Of a stretch of 64,000 nucleotides of DNA, positions 38,555 through 47,425 are shown one piece after another (position 1 is the first letter of the stretch; each line of letters starts with the position of its first letter). The stretch lies in contig NZ_BDCR01000003.1 of the NCBI RefSeq assembly GCF_001618385.1, positions 620,001-684,000 on the forward strand. The letters are read 5' to 3'. The notes below the pieces were generated by a model. The model had not been told where the DNA came from. It saw only the letters and a program-made list of their open reading frames with translations, and ran no database searches. Source of the stretch: Paludibacter jiangxiensis. Its GTDB lineage: Bacteria; Bacteroidota; Bacteroidia; Bacteroidales; Paludibacteraceae. The translations under genes were made by a program, and so were the position numbers.

Positions 38555-41170
38555 TTATTTCGATAATGCGGCAATGCTCTCTTTCAGCGAAGCAATCTTG
38601 CTTTCGGCATCGGCCAGTTTTTTACGTTCGTTAGCCACAATTTCGGGCTTGGCATTGGCCACAAATTTCTCGTTGCTCAGTTTTTTGTTTACCGACACAA
38701 GGAATCCTTCGAGGTAAACGATCTCCTCTTGTTGTTTTTTCAGTTCGGCTTCCACGTCGATAAGAGCACCGAGCGGCACAGCATATTCGGTAGTACCGAC
38801 CATAAAGGATCCTGCACCTGCCACTTTTTCAGCAACTATTTCCACTTCCGAAAGGTTAGCCATTTTTTCCACCACTGTCTGCAAAGCTAATGCGTCGTTT
38901 CCAACCACCTGCAAGGCCAGTTGTTCTTTGTTCGGAATGTTCTTTTCAAGACGGATGGTACGAATACCCGCAATAACTTCTTTGGTTTGTTCGAACTGCG
39001 CCAACAATGCCTCATCGATTACACCGGCTTTCGGCATAGCACTTACCATGATACTGTCCGTTTCGGCACGTTCGCCAAGGGCATGATAGAGTTCTTCGGT
39101 GATAAACGGCATAAACGGATGGAGCATCTTCAGCAGTTTTTCGAAGAAGCCAATGGTTGCATCCAGTGTTGCTTTGTCGATCGGTTGCTGGTAAGCCGGT
39201 TTGATGAGCTCGAGATACCAGGCCGAAAACTCGTCCCAGAAGAGTTTGTAAACCGCCATCAAAGCTTCGCTCAAACGGTATTTACCGAACAGATCGTCCA
39301 CCTCTTCGATGGTTTGGCTCAATTTGGCATCAAACCATTTGATAGCAATCTTCGACGATTCGGGTTGTGCAATATCGGCAACCTCCCATCCTTTTACAAG
39401 ACGGAGAGCATTCCAGATCTTATTATTAAAATTACGCCCCTGTTCGCAGAGCGATTCATCGAACAACACGTCGTTACCGGCAGGCGCTGCCAGCATCATC
39501 CCCATACGCACACCATCGGCACCAAACTGTTCGATCAGATTCAGCGGCTCGGGCGAGTTACCCAGCGATTTCGACATCTTGCGGCCTTGCTTGTCACGAA
39601 CGATACCGGTGAGGTAAACGTTGTTGAAACAAGGCTTCTGACGGTATTCGTAACCCGAGATAATCATACGGGCCACCCAGAAGAACAAAATATCAGGACC
39701 GGTAACCAGATCGCTGGTAGGATAATAGTAATTTACATCTTCGTTTTCGGGGTGATTAATGCCGTCGAAAACAGAGATCGGCCACAACCACGATGAGAAC
39801 CAGGTATCAAGCACATCCTCATCCTGACGAAGTTCATCGATGGTCAACGGATAGTCAACCTTGGCCAATGCTTTTTGATAAGCCTCTTCTTTGGTTTCGC
39901 CAACCACTACCCCACCCTTCGGAAGAAAATAGGCCGGGATGCGATGTCCCCACCACAACTGACGGGAAATACACCAGTCCTTCACGTTCTCCATCCAGTG
40001 ACGGTAGGTATTTTTGAATTTGGCGGGAACCAGTTTTATTTCGTCGCTCATCACCGCTTCGAGAGCCGGTTTTGAGAGTTCTTCCATCTTGAGGAACCAC
40101 TGCATAGAGAGCTTCGGTTCGATGGGCACGTTGGTACGTTCGGAAAAACCCACCTTGTTGGTGTAATCTTCCACCTTTTCGAGCAGACCGGCATCGGCCA
40201 GGTCTTTCTCGATCTGTTTGCGAACATCGAAACGATCCATGCCGACATACAAACCGGCAGCTTCGCTCAATGTTCCGTTATCGTTGAAAATATCGATAGA
40301 GGGCAGGTTATATTTTTCGCCCAGCATGTAGTCGTTCACGTCGTGCGCCGGAGTCACCTTCAGGCAACCGGTACCGAATTCGATGTCCACGTAGTCGTCT
40401 TCAATCACCGGAATAACACGGTTCACCAAAGGAACGATCACCTTTTTGCCTTTCAGGTGCGTGTTCTTCGGGTCGTGCGGGTTGATACACATGGCGGTAT
40501 CGCCCATGATGGTTTCGGGGCGGGTGGTTGCCACAACGGCATACCCCTCTTCTCCCTCGATTTTATAGCGCAGGTAATACAATTTCCCGTTTTGTTCCTT
40601 GTAGATCACCTCTTCGTCGGAAAGAGCTGTCAACGCTTTCGGATCCCAGTTGACCATGCGCACGCCGCGGTAGATCAATCCTTTGTTGTAAAGATCGACA
40701 AACACCTTGATAACACTTTCGGAACGGGCTTCGTCCATGGTGAAGCAGGTACGATCCCAGTCGCACGAGGCACCAAGCTTTTTCAACTGTTCCAGAATGA
40801 TACCGCCATGTTTGCGGGTCCATTCCCAGGCATGTTCCAAAAACTCATCGCGGGAGAGGTCGGTTTTTTTTATTCCTTCGGCAGCAAGTTTTCCCACCAC
40901 TTTGGCTTCGGTAGCAATAGAAGCATGGTCGGTTCCCGGCACCCAGCAGGCGTTTTTGCCCAGCATACGGGCGCGACGCACCAAAATATCCTGAATGGTA
41001 TTGTTGAGCATGTGGCCCATGTGCAACACACCGGTTACGTTTGGAGGAGGGATGACGATAGTATAAGGTTCCCGTCCGTCGGGTTTCGACTTGAAAAATC
41101 CGTTATCCAGCCAATACTGGTACCATTTCGATTCTACTTCGGAGGGGTTGTATTTACTTGCTAATTCCAT
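38555..41170 (-). CDS. valS: Valyl-tRNA synthetase
   Basis: A class I synthetase of 871 aa. The HIGH-type motif is in [16 protein letters not shown] (about residues 41-56), the KMSKS motif in [11 protein letters not shown], and the editing domain contains the [10 protein letters not shown] motif. The C-terminal coiled-coil arm ([20 protein letters not shown] and on) is present, as expected for ValS. I chose ATG 41170 (MELASKYNP); the frame stays open 83 codons upstream with unrelated sequence and no ribosome-binding logic. A -7-like TAATTTTG lies on the minus strand at 41221-41228. Confidence 0.97.
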   Translation of the reverse strand: MELASKYNPSEVESKWYQYWLDNGFFKSKPDGREPYTIVIPPPNVTGVLHMGHMLNNTIQDILVRRARMLGKNACWVPGTDHASIATEAKVVGKLAAEGIKKTDLSRDEFLEHAWEWTRKHGGIILEQLKKLGASCDWDRTCFTMDEARSESVIKVFVDLYNKGLIYRGVRMVNWDPKALTALSDEEVIYKEQNGKLYYLRYKIEGEEGYAVVATTRPETIMGDTAMCINPHDPKNTHLKGKKVIVPLVNRVIPVIEDDYVDIEFGTGCLKVTPAHDVNDYMLGEKYNLPSIDIFNDNGTLSEAAGLYVGMDRFDVRKQIEKDLADAGLLEKVEDYTNKVGFSERTNVPIEPKLSMQWFLKMEELSKPALEAVMSDEIKLVPAKFKNTYRHWMENVKDWCISRQLWWGHRIPAYFLPKGGVVVGETKEEAYQKALAKVDYPLTIDELRQDEDVLDTWFSSWLWPISVFDGINHPENEDVNYYYPTSDLVTGPDILFFWVARMIISGYEYRQKPCFNNVYLTGIVRDKQGRKMSKSLGNSPEPLNLIEQFGADGVRMGMMLAAPAGNDVLFDESLCEQGRNFNNKIWNALRLVKGWEVADIAQPESSKIAIKWFDAKLSQTIEEVDDLFGKYRLSEALMAVYKLFWDEFSAWYLELIKPAYQQPIDKATLDATIGFFEKLLKMLHPFMPFITEELYHALGERAETDSIMVSAMPKAGVIDEALLAQFEQTKEVIAGIRTIRLEKNIPNKEQLALQVVGNDALALQTVVEKMANLSEVEIVAEKVAGAGSFMVGTTEYAVPLGALIDVEAELKKQQEEIVYLEGFLVSVNKKLSNEKFVANAKPEIVANERKKLADAESKIASLKESIAALSK

Positions 41171-41543
41171 AAAAGTTAAGCGATTATTAGTGAACAAGAT
41201 AACCTTTCGGTTTTGACCTGCAAAATTACAAAAAATATCCGAGGAAAATGTGCCAATGTACCAATATGCTAATGTGTCAATAAAGAGAACACAGCAAACA
41301 TGTCCGTTGAAAACTCCAACAGAAAACTTATGTTTTATGCTAAAAAAAGTTTTTATATTTACAACGAGACAGCTTATTGCGAATATGCGGAAAAGAGATT
41401 GGTTGACAAACAAATACATTCAACTGATTAGCTGATACTTGAGCTAAGAAATATCACTAAACACAATTTGCATATACGCAATAAGCTAAGTTGAAAAATT
41501 ACGAATGTTAGAAAATTATACGTTAGTGAACTTCAAAAAGACA
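41171..41543. other. Intergenic stretch between divergent genes
   Basis: 373 bases, mostly AT-rich. It holds the candidate valS -7 box (41221-41228, minus strand). A 61-codon plus frame at 41250-41435 is not convincing. No promoter for the next gene was recognised. Confidence 0.5.
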
Positions 41544-42533
41544 ATGAAATTCAGACTATTGACTCTATTAATTCTATTTGGAAATCTTTGTTATTCTCAG
41601 ATAACTGAGATTAGAGATGGGCAATTTTCTCCGAATGGGGATAAAATTGCTTTTATCGCTTTTTTAGGTAGTGTGGAGGATATTTTCATTTATCATTTGA
41701 AGAATGATTCTGTAAGTAGAGAAACTAATTCTTCTGATCTGAATATCGGACTGCAATACAAAACTTCAATAAACTGGATAAATAACAACCAGATATTATT
41801 TTTATCAAAACAAAATGGCCTTTCACAACAATATATTTTAGACATTGACAAACACACTTTGACAACCAATGGAGCTTCACAATCAAATGAATATCTGCTT
41901 GAGTTTGATAGGACAAGCCAGACAAGCTACTATATTTCATCAATAAATGGACGAGAGCCTGCTGTTCTAACGAGAAAACTGGGAGAAAACAAAGTTGCCA
42001 ATATTTCAAAGCAAAACTACAATTTCACTTCTCCAAAGATATCTCAAGACGGGAACTATATCGCCTACAAACAAATGCCACTAGGTACGCCTTACATTTA
42101 TTCGATAAAAGACAAAAAACAAATCAAACTAAAACTACCTGATAAAAACACGACAATTACTTCGTGGTCACCGGACAGTAAATATTTTCTTTTTACACAT
42201 TCGACATTTACAGGCACTTCGAACTTTCCAAAAGCATCATTGCATATATTTGATTTGTCGCAAGGTAAAGACAGTATCTTAATTGAAAACGTTGATTTAA
42301 TTCTTAGTTCAATTTGGTCTTCAAGTAATAGTCTATTAGGTTATTCATTCCTGAACAAATTTGTATTGTTCGACAATAAAATAAAAACAACAAAATATTA
42401 TAACATAATTGGACGAGCAGTTGATTGGTCAAAGGATTGTAATCTCGTTCTTTTTATTCAAAACAAAGACTTGATATTACTAGACCTGAAAAATGATGAA
42501 ACAAAAAAAATAACGTTGCCGAACATTTTGTAA
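41544..42533 (+). CDS. Secreted beta-propeller-like protein (TolB-like repeats)
   Basis: A 329-aa protein with a signal peptide (MKFRLLTLLILFGNLCYSQ, start at ATG 41544; an in-frame Met 13 codons earlier gives a poor N-terminus). The mature part repeats the PD40/WD40-like pattern: DGQFSPNGDKIAFIAF, SPKISQDGNYIAYKQ, TSWSPDSKYFLFTHS, and VDWSKDCNLVLFIQN. This fits a short TolB-type propeller in the periplasm or at the surface. Partner unknown. Confidence 0.78.
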   Translation: MKFRLLTLLILFGNLCYSQITEIRDGQFSPNGDKIAFIAFLGSVEDIFIYHLKNDSVSRETNSSDLNIGLQYKTSINWINNNQILFLSKQNGLSQQYILDIDKHTLTTNGASQSNEYLLEFDRTSQTSYYISSINGREPAVLTRKLGENKVANISKQNYNFTSPKISQDGNYIAYKQMPLGTPYIYSIKDKKQIKLKLPDKNTTITSWSPDSKYFLFTHSTFTGTSNFPKASLHIFDLSQGKDSILIENVDLILSSIWSSSNSLLGYSFLNKFVLFDNKIKTTKYYNIIGRAVDWSKDCNLVLFIQNKDLILLDLKNDETKKITLPNIL

Positions 42534-42628
42534 ATTGAATTGCGACGTTGGGTGCCTGTTTTCACACGCTAGCGCAGGCCTCCCGACCTGTGCCGAAACC
42601 AAACTGAAACGCATCCGACGGGACAGGA

Positions 42629-42656
42629 ATCAGCGATGGCTAAATCTGACGGAACA
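42629..42656. repeat. Dispersed short repeat, copy A
   Basis: AATCAGCGATGGCTAAATCTGACGG-type sequence; it differs at three positions from the copy at 45746-45773, and a partial copy is at 43962-43987. The copies lie in the gaps around two unknown secreted-protein genes. Confidence 0.6.
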
Positions 42657-42670
42657 AGCCTATCCTCTAT

Positions 42671-42701
42671 TTTGAAGCAATACAATAAAAGCATATATTT
42701 G
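42671..42701 (+). promoter_or_regulatory. Consensus promoter of the gene at 42725
   Basis: TTTG (42671-42674), 19 bases, then TATATTTG (42694-42701). It matches the Bacteroidota consensus exactly and lies 23 bases before the start codon. Confidence 0.75.
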
Positions 42702-42724
42702 CGAAAATTAATTCAAAAAATTAT

Positions 42725-43927
42725 ATGCGCTTTTTTACCCTGCTATTTCTCCAGTTTCTCTTTTGTGCCTCGCTTTTCGGCCAGTCCGACTCGTTGTTTA
42801 TAAAACCTCAAATGCAGGAACCGAGCAGATCGGAACTGATCTCCAAATACAGAAATATACTGCTGGACAATATCATTGCCAACGACAAAGTAAAAACACG
42901 GGAGAACTTCTATTACATCCTTCAACAACTGGACGATAACAATTACATCGCCCTGTATCAGACAGAGAAATGGATGATTGCCTATCTGTTGAACGACTTT
43001 CATTTTATCATTTCCGATATTACCAACAGCGATTCGACCAGTATGGCCAATCGGAAGAACGCCGTTTTTCCCGGCAGAGATCAACTGTACATGCAGTTGA
43101 GCAAACGGCTTTTAGCTCAAAAAGAGATCGTGGACAGCCAAATCAGCAGTGCTCCCGATCTGTCGAATCGGGACAAAGGCTTTGTACAACTGATATTGAA
43201 AGCGCTAGTGACTCCCAACGACGGACACTACGAACAGACGCTCAACCAGGCATCGACCAAATACCTGAACCAATATCCGGGAAGCATCTATGACGGCTAC
43301 GTTAGAAACGTGCTCCGCTACCAGTATATTCCCAAAGGATTTTCGCTGGGAGTTGAATTTTACAGCGGCGCTTCCATCCTTAACCCGGCCTTGCGCAAAG
43401 GATTTGCAAGCGGAGGTATTTTCGGTTTCGGCTTTATCTGGGGGATTGACAAAGTTCAGATCAACACACGGGCTTGTATCGTTTTCAGCTCGTTGCACAC
43501 CGACTTCCCTTTTGCAAGCACCACCTGGGCAACCGGAGAAAGTGCGCAACTGTTTCTGCCTGAAATATCGGTCAGTTACCCGATCGAATTAGGCAAAAAG
43601 TTCGTATTGTCGCCTATCGCGGGAATCAGTTGGTTTTCTGCATCGCCTCCACAAGACGACATTGATAAAAACAGCAGCCTTAAAAGTGTGGAAATAAACT
43701 CACAGGCAGCACCTTGCTTTGGGTTCGAGATTGGTCGTGAGTTTTCTAGCTATTTTTCACCCGACAATTACCCCAACAAATACAAAAGAGGATATTATTC
43801 TTATCACCTCAGGTATACCATCCAACAAACTAGGTTTTCGTCCCGTTACGATTCCATGAACGGCGTGATACACACCATCGCGCTCTGTATCAAATTAGGG
43901 TATGGCGGTGCAAAAAGAGTGTATTGA
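42725..43927 (+). CDS. Predicted outer-membrane protein with C-terminal barrel-like part
   Basis: A 400-aa protein with a signal peptide (MRFFTLLFLQFLFCASLFG, cleaved before Gln). The N-terminal half (about 25-195) is helical with charged residues. The C-terminal half has alternating strands (FSLGVEFYSGASIL, GGIFGFGFIWGIDKVQI, LPEISVSYPIELGKKFV, PCFGFEIGREFSS, and the final IALCIKLGYGGAKRVY), consistent with a beta-barrel. No family was recognised. It is preceded by a consensus promoter, so it is probably expressed on its own. Confidence 0.72.
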   Translation: MRFFTLLFLQFLFCASLFGQSDSLFIKPQMQEPSRSELISKYRNILLDNIIANDKVKTRENFYYILQQLDDNNYIALYQTEKWMIAYLLNDFHFIISDITNSDSTSMANRKNAVFPGRDQLYMQLSKRLLAQKEIVDSQISSAPDLSNRDKGFVQLILKALVTPNDGHYEQTLNQASTKYLNQYPGSIYDGYVRNVLRYQYIPKGFSLGVEFYSGASILNPALRKGFASGGIFGFGFIWGIDKVQINTRACIVFSSLHTDFPFASTTWATGESAQLFLPEISVSYPIELGKKFVLSPIAGISWFSASPPQDDIDKNSSLKSVEINSQAAPCFGFEIGREFSSYFSPDNYPNKYKRGYYSYHLRYTIQQTRFSSRYDSMNGVIHTIALCIKLGYGGAKRVY

Positions 43928-43961
43928 GAATACCCTGTTCCAACAGCGTTGAAGCAGACTG

Positions 43962-43987
43962 CAAATCCGACGAGACGATCAAACAGA
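43962..43987. repeat. Dispersed short repeat, partial copy B
   Basis: CAAATCCGACGAGACGATCAAACAG resembles the second half of the copy at 45746-45773 and continues like its right flank. Confidence 0.5.
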
Positions 43988-44006
43988 AAAAAATTAATAA
44001 CAAGCG

Positions 44007-45713
44007 ATGAAAGCACTTTTCACAATACTTGTATTTGCTTTAGCTGCAACAACAGGTTTCGGGCAGACCAATTTTGAGCCTCAAATTCTAATTCTTTCTC
44101 CAAATGAAATAACTTATGACAAAATTTTTGAAGAAGAGATTGCCAGCCACAATAGCGAAATTAAGAACGCGCAAAAGCTTGGAAATAAAGAACAACAATC
44201 AGGCGAAATGGAAAACCAACCTGAGAATATTAAAATAATGATGCAAAACGAAATTGCATTTTCCAAAACGCTTGACTTTTCAAAACAAATATCTTACACT
44301 GCCGAGCAATATCTTACTTACCGCTTCTTTGAGAGATTTCCAAATCTTTTGATTACTCTTAAAGACATTAAGTGTAGCAGAAGCATTTTCGACCTCAAAA
44401 AAATAGCTGACACTCAACATTTTCAATACATTCTCAATTTCCCAAAACTAAAGTTCTACAAAGAAGGAATTAGCAAAGCAACAGTTTCTGTTCAACTTTA
44501 CGACCAAACAAAGAATGCGATTCTTTTGGATAAAGAATTTATTGGAGACTGGAATAATCGAGGTTTTGAATTTTCCTGTCAGGACAGTTCTTTGATTTGC
44601 ACAATTAACAATGCGCTTTCTCAAGCTTTAGCTGAGGTTATTGAAATCGTGGCAAAAGACAACCCGACTCTTCAAAAAGAAAAATCACTTGCACAACAAC
44701 GCTACAATGTACTAATCAACAACTACTTTTCGACGCCGTCCGACACAGCATTCATCAACAAAATCATATTACTAAATGACAGTAGTATAAACCGGCAATC
44801 TATTTACAATTGTTTAGTTGATGAAAACCGAACTAAATTCATTGCGTTTTACCTAGAAAAAGCAGTCCCCAACAACTTCAAATCACTAAAGGACAACAAC
44901 AAAGACAAAAGCACAAAAATCATTTCAAGCAAAGACATTACAGATGCCGGCTTTTTAGACGATATTCCCCAAACATACGCCTACATTGTAAAGGGGGTAA
45001 AATATAAAGACAAATGGTATTATCAAAAAGATAACGCCACTTACTTTGAAGCCAAGAATATAGAAGATGGTAAGCAAAAATACTTTTTCAACTTAGCTAC
45101 ATGGAATTTCTTCAAAGAAAATTCTACTGACTGCAATCCCGACTTTTGGGAGACAAACCAGTTTCAAAAAATAAAAGACCTCACAAAAGATCCAGACTGG
45201 AATAAATATGGAGAAACTATTTGGAAAACAGAAGAAGCAAATAATAGAGATTACGTTGGAATGTATGAAATTGTAGCTGATGTAATGAAAAAAAAGCAAG
45301 AATCAGAAAATAAAATATTTGACACACAAATAAAAAACACTATTCTAAAACCTTTTTATGAGAAATTGAAAAACTCTAACCCAACTGAATTTTCAATGTA
45401 TTTTGAACACTCTTTGATTTTCCCAAAAGAAAGAGATGTTGTGATAAATCCCGTATTAATTACTAATAGAGATGGCATACAAACAATTCACTATTACGTT
45501 GCATTTTCGGGTTCCAATAACATTTATGAATGGACATATTTTGCCCCGACAGTTATAACTGATAATTTAGAATTTGGCAGTAAAGTTGTTGAGCAAATTA
45601 ACCCCCTTACCGATTGGACTTTTTCTTATGAAAATCTAAATAATAGGACTTTCTGGGACAAATATATTTTGGCTAAGTCTGGGAATGACTATAAATACCT
45701 AAAAAGACTTTAG
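44007..45713 (+). CDS. Secreted protein of unknown function
   Basis: A 568-aa protein with a signal peptide (MKALFTILVFALAATTGFG, cleaved before Gln). The mature part is hydrophilic, rich in Lys, Asn and aromatics, with no membrane segment. A mid-protein region contains TYAYIVKGVKYKDKWYYQKD, and near the C-terminus NRTFWDKYILAKSGNDYKYL. No known domain was recognised. It lies 79 bases after the barrel-like protein gene in the same orientation and may share its transcript. Base composition is AT-rich relative to valS. Confidence 0.65.
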   Translation: MKALFTILVFALAATTGFGQTNFEPQILILSPNEITYDKIFEEEIASHNSEIKNAQKLGNKEQQSGEMENQPENIKIMMQNEIAFSKTLDFSKQISYTAEQYLTYRFFERFPNLLITLKDIKCSRSIFDLKKIADTQHFQYILNFPKLKFYKEGISKATVSVQLYDQTKNAILLDKEFIGDWNNRGFEFSCQDSSLICTINNALSQALAEVIEIVAKDNPTLQKEKSLAQQRYNVLINNYFSTPSDTAFINKIILLNDSSINRQSIYNCLVDENRTKFIAFYLEKAVPNNFKSLKDNNKDKSTKIISSKDITDAGFLDDIPQTYAYIVKGVKYKDKWYYQKDNATYFEAKNIEDGKQKYFFNLATWNFFKENSTDCNPDFWETNQFQKIKDLTKDPDWNKYGETIWKTEEANNRDYVGMYEIVADVMKKKQESENKIFDTQIKNTILKPFYEKLKNSNPTEFSMYFEHSLIFPKERDVVINPVLITNRDGIQTIHYYVAFSGSNNIYEWTYFAPTVITDNLEFGSKVVEQINPLTDWTFSYENLNNRTFWDKYILAKSGNDYKYLKRL

Positions 45714-45745
45714 CAAAAACACTCCCAGTTCCATCTCCAATTAAA

Positions 45746-45773
45746 AATCAGCGATAGCCAAATCCGACGGAAA
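45746..45773. repeat. Dispersed short repeat, copy C
   Basis: AATCAGCGATAGCCAAATCC then GACGGAAA; closely related to the copy at 42629-42656, with three differences in 25 bases. Confidence 0.6.
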
Positions 45774-45806
45774 GATCAAACCAAAGGAAAGGGGCGTAGC
45801 CCCGCC

Positions 45807-45929
45807 GTCTTGGTAGCCTAACAGAACAAAGCAAAAAACGGAGGGACGTAGTCCTGACATCTACTATATATCCGAAGACATCAGAGCTACGCTCCTCCGG
45901 TTTCAATATCCCGACTTTACTACCAAGAC
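45807..45929. repeat. Nested inverted repeat
   Basis: The outer arms GTCTTGGTAG (45807-45816) and CTACCAAGAC (45920-45929) are perfect. Inside, GGAGGGACGTAG (45840-45851) and CTACGCTCCTCC (45887-45898) pair with mismatches that are mainly wobbles. It lies between convergent genes. Confidence 0.65.
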
Positions 45930-45965
45930 AACAGGACTAACGTCCCTGAATCCGACTGAAAAGCA

Positions 45966-47423
45966 TTACCTAAACTCTTCCGCTTTTTTACCCGCGTAAA
46001 TCTTTTCGATATCAGACGCTTTGAATGTGGCTTTGCTACGCGAAAGCTCCGGAATATTGTACGAATAGAGAATTTCGTCGTAATGCGACGGATGCTTTTG
46101 CGGCAACACAAAGGGTTTGCGGGCTTTGCCATTTTTATCCACGTAGGCAAAATAGGGTTTCCCGTATTGGCCATTATCGCGCTTACTGGCAAAGACAAAC
46201 CACCGGCTATTGGATGACCAGCTGTGATAGGTATCCGATCGGTTGGAATTGACGATAGCAAGCGGATCAACGACTCCCGTTTGAAGGTTCATCATCTGCA
46301 GGTCGGTTTCGCGGTGCCAGATAGGGAAAGTACCATAATCGGCCACCGTGTAGAGAATGTATTTACCGTCGGGTGACACACGCGGGAAACAGACCGATTT
46401 GCCGGTAGTGCGGGCATTTACAAGCGTATCTACCGTCGTCCCGAACTGTCGTTTTACCGGATCGAACGCTATGCGACACAGGCTGTACTTCAGCTTCTTC
46501 ACATCAGCGGGCAAGGCTACGCTTTTGGCTGAGCAGAAATAGATAGACCGCCCATCGGCAGAAAATACCGGAAACGTTTCAAATACGTTCGGATTGGAAA
46601 TCAGGGGCGAAGTCAACATGCGGTTAGCGTCAAAATCGGCCACCACCAGATCCGAAGCCGTGTCGTACACCTCCATTCTTTTGTTTCCCAGAGAGTGAAA
46701 TTCCGGGATAATGATATTGGTAGAGAAAACCCCGTAACGCCCCGAAGGATGAAAACCACCGTACACCGCCGGAGAAATCATGCCCTCTGTTTTCAGTTTC
46801 AGCTTCCTCATTTTACCGTCGCGGTTCAGAATGGTTCCACCTTCTTTGCCCCGCAAATGGAACATGGTCAGATCGCCCTTTTGGTTGCCATAGATGTGAC
46901 AGTTCATACAAGAGTTACCCAACTGGTTGTTGTCGGCCAGTATCCGTTCGTCAAAGTTTTCGATATTGCGTTCGCAAATGCGGATGTCACTCCACACCTC
47001 GTAACTCGGCTCAATCAGACGATAACTCAGATAGCTGTCGAGCTTATCCGTTACCACATCCCAGGTAAACGGACGGTAAGCAATCCATTGTCCGTTAACC
47101 CGTGCCGTCACCCGCACTGTGAGCTTTTTACCCGCCTCGTTTGCGAGCAAACGTTTCCATGCAGATTCCGAAAAGCATATCTCATTTGAACCGTATGCCG
47201 TAATACTGTCCGACTGACTAATCACCTTCACCTCCACTCCATCCGCACCGTTCCGCAAAAGGAAGTTGAGTGGCGCGATGTTAGACGGGATCGTCACATC
47301 AGCATAATCGGGATAAATCGGAGGCAAACTATCGGTGTGCGTTACATTCTTCGGCTTGGGAGAGCAGGATGCCAACAGGCCAACACAACACAGGGCAAGG
47401 TATATAAAACGGATCGTTCTCAT
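45966..47423 (-). CDS. Beta-propeller lipoprotein with a CxxCH heme-type motif
   Basis: A 485-aa protein. A lipoprotein signal ends at Cys20 (LLASC). Residues from about 220 carry TolB/PD40-type repeats (VFSADGRSIYFCSAK, RVSPDGKYILYTVAD, SWSSNSRWFVFASKR). At about 172-176 the sequence is CMNCH, the covalent heme c attachment motif, embedded in LGNSCMNCHIYG. The protein may be a heme-bearing propeller or only keep the motif by chance. It follows the DUF6057-like gene with 2 bases between, so both are probably one operon. The exact function is unknown. Confidence 0.78.
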   Translation of the reverse strand: MRTIRFIYLALCCVGLLASCSPKPKNVTHTDSLPPIYPDYADVTIPSNIAPLNFLLRNGADGVEVKVISQSDSITAYGSNEICFSESAWKRLLANEAGKKLTVRVTARVNGQWIAYRPFTWDVVTDKLDSYLSYRLIEPSYEVWSDIRICERNIENFDERILADNNQLGNSCMNCHIYGNQKGDLTMFHLRGKEGGTILNRDGKMRKLKLKTEGMISPAVYGGFHPSGRYGVFSTNIIIPEFHSLGNKRMEVYDTASDLVVADFDANRMLTSPLISNPNVFETFPVFSADGRSIYFCSAKSVALPADVKKLKYSLCRIAFDPVKRQFGTTVDTLVNARTTGKSVCFPRVSPDGKYILYTVADYGTFPIWHRETDLQMMNLQTGVVDPLAIVNSNRSDTYHSWSSNSRWFVFASKRDNGQYGKPYFAYVDKNGKARKPFVLPQKHPSHYDEILYSYNIPELSRSKATFKASDIEKIYAGKKAEEFR

Positions 47424-47425
47424 GG

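Noticed and set aside
38921-39796. 291-codon plus-strand frame opposite valS
   Set aside because: It is antisense to valS; long mirror frames are common opposite GC-balanced genes.
40343-41164. 273-codon plus-strand frame opposite the valS N-terminus
   Set aside because: Same reason; the valS motifs fix the coding strand.
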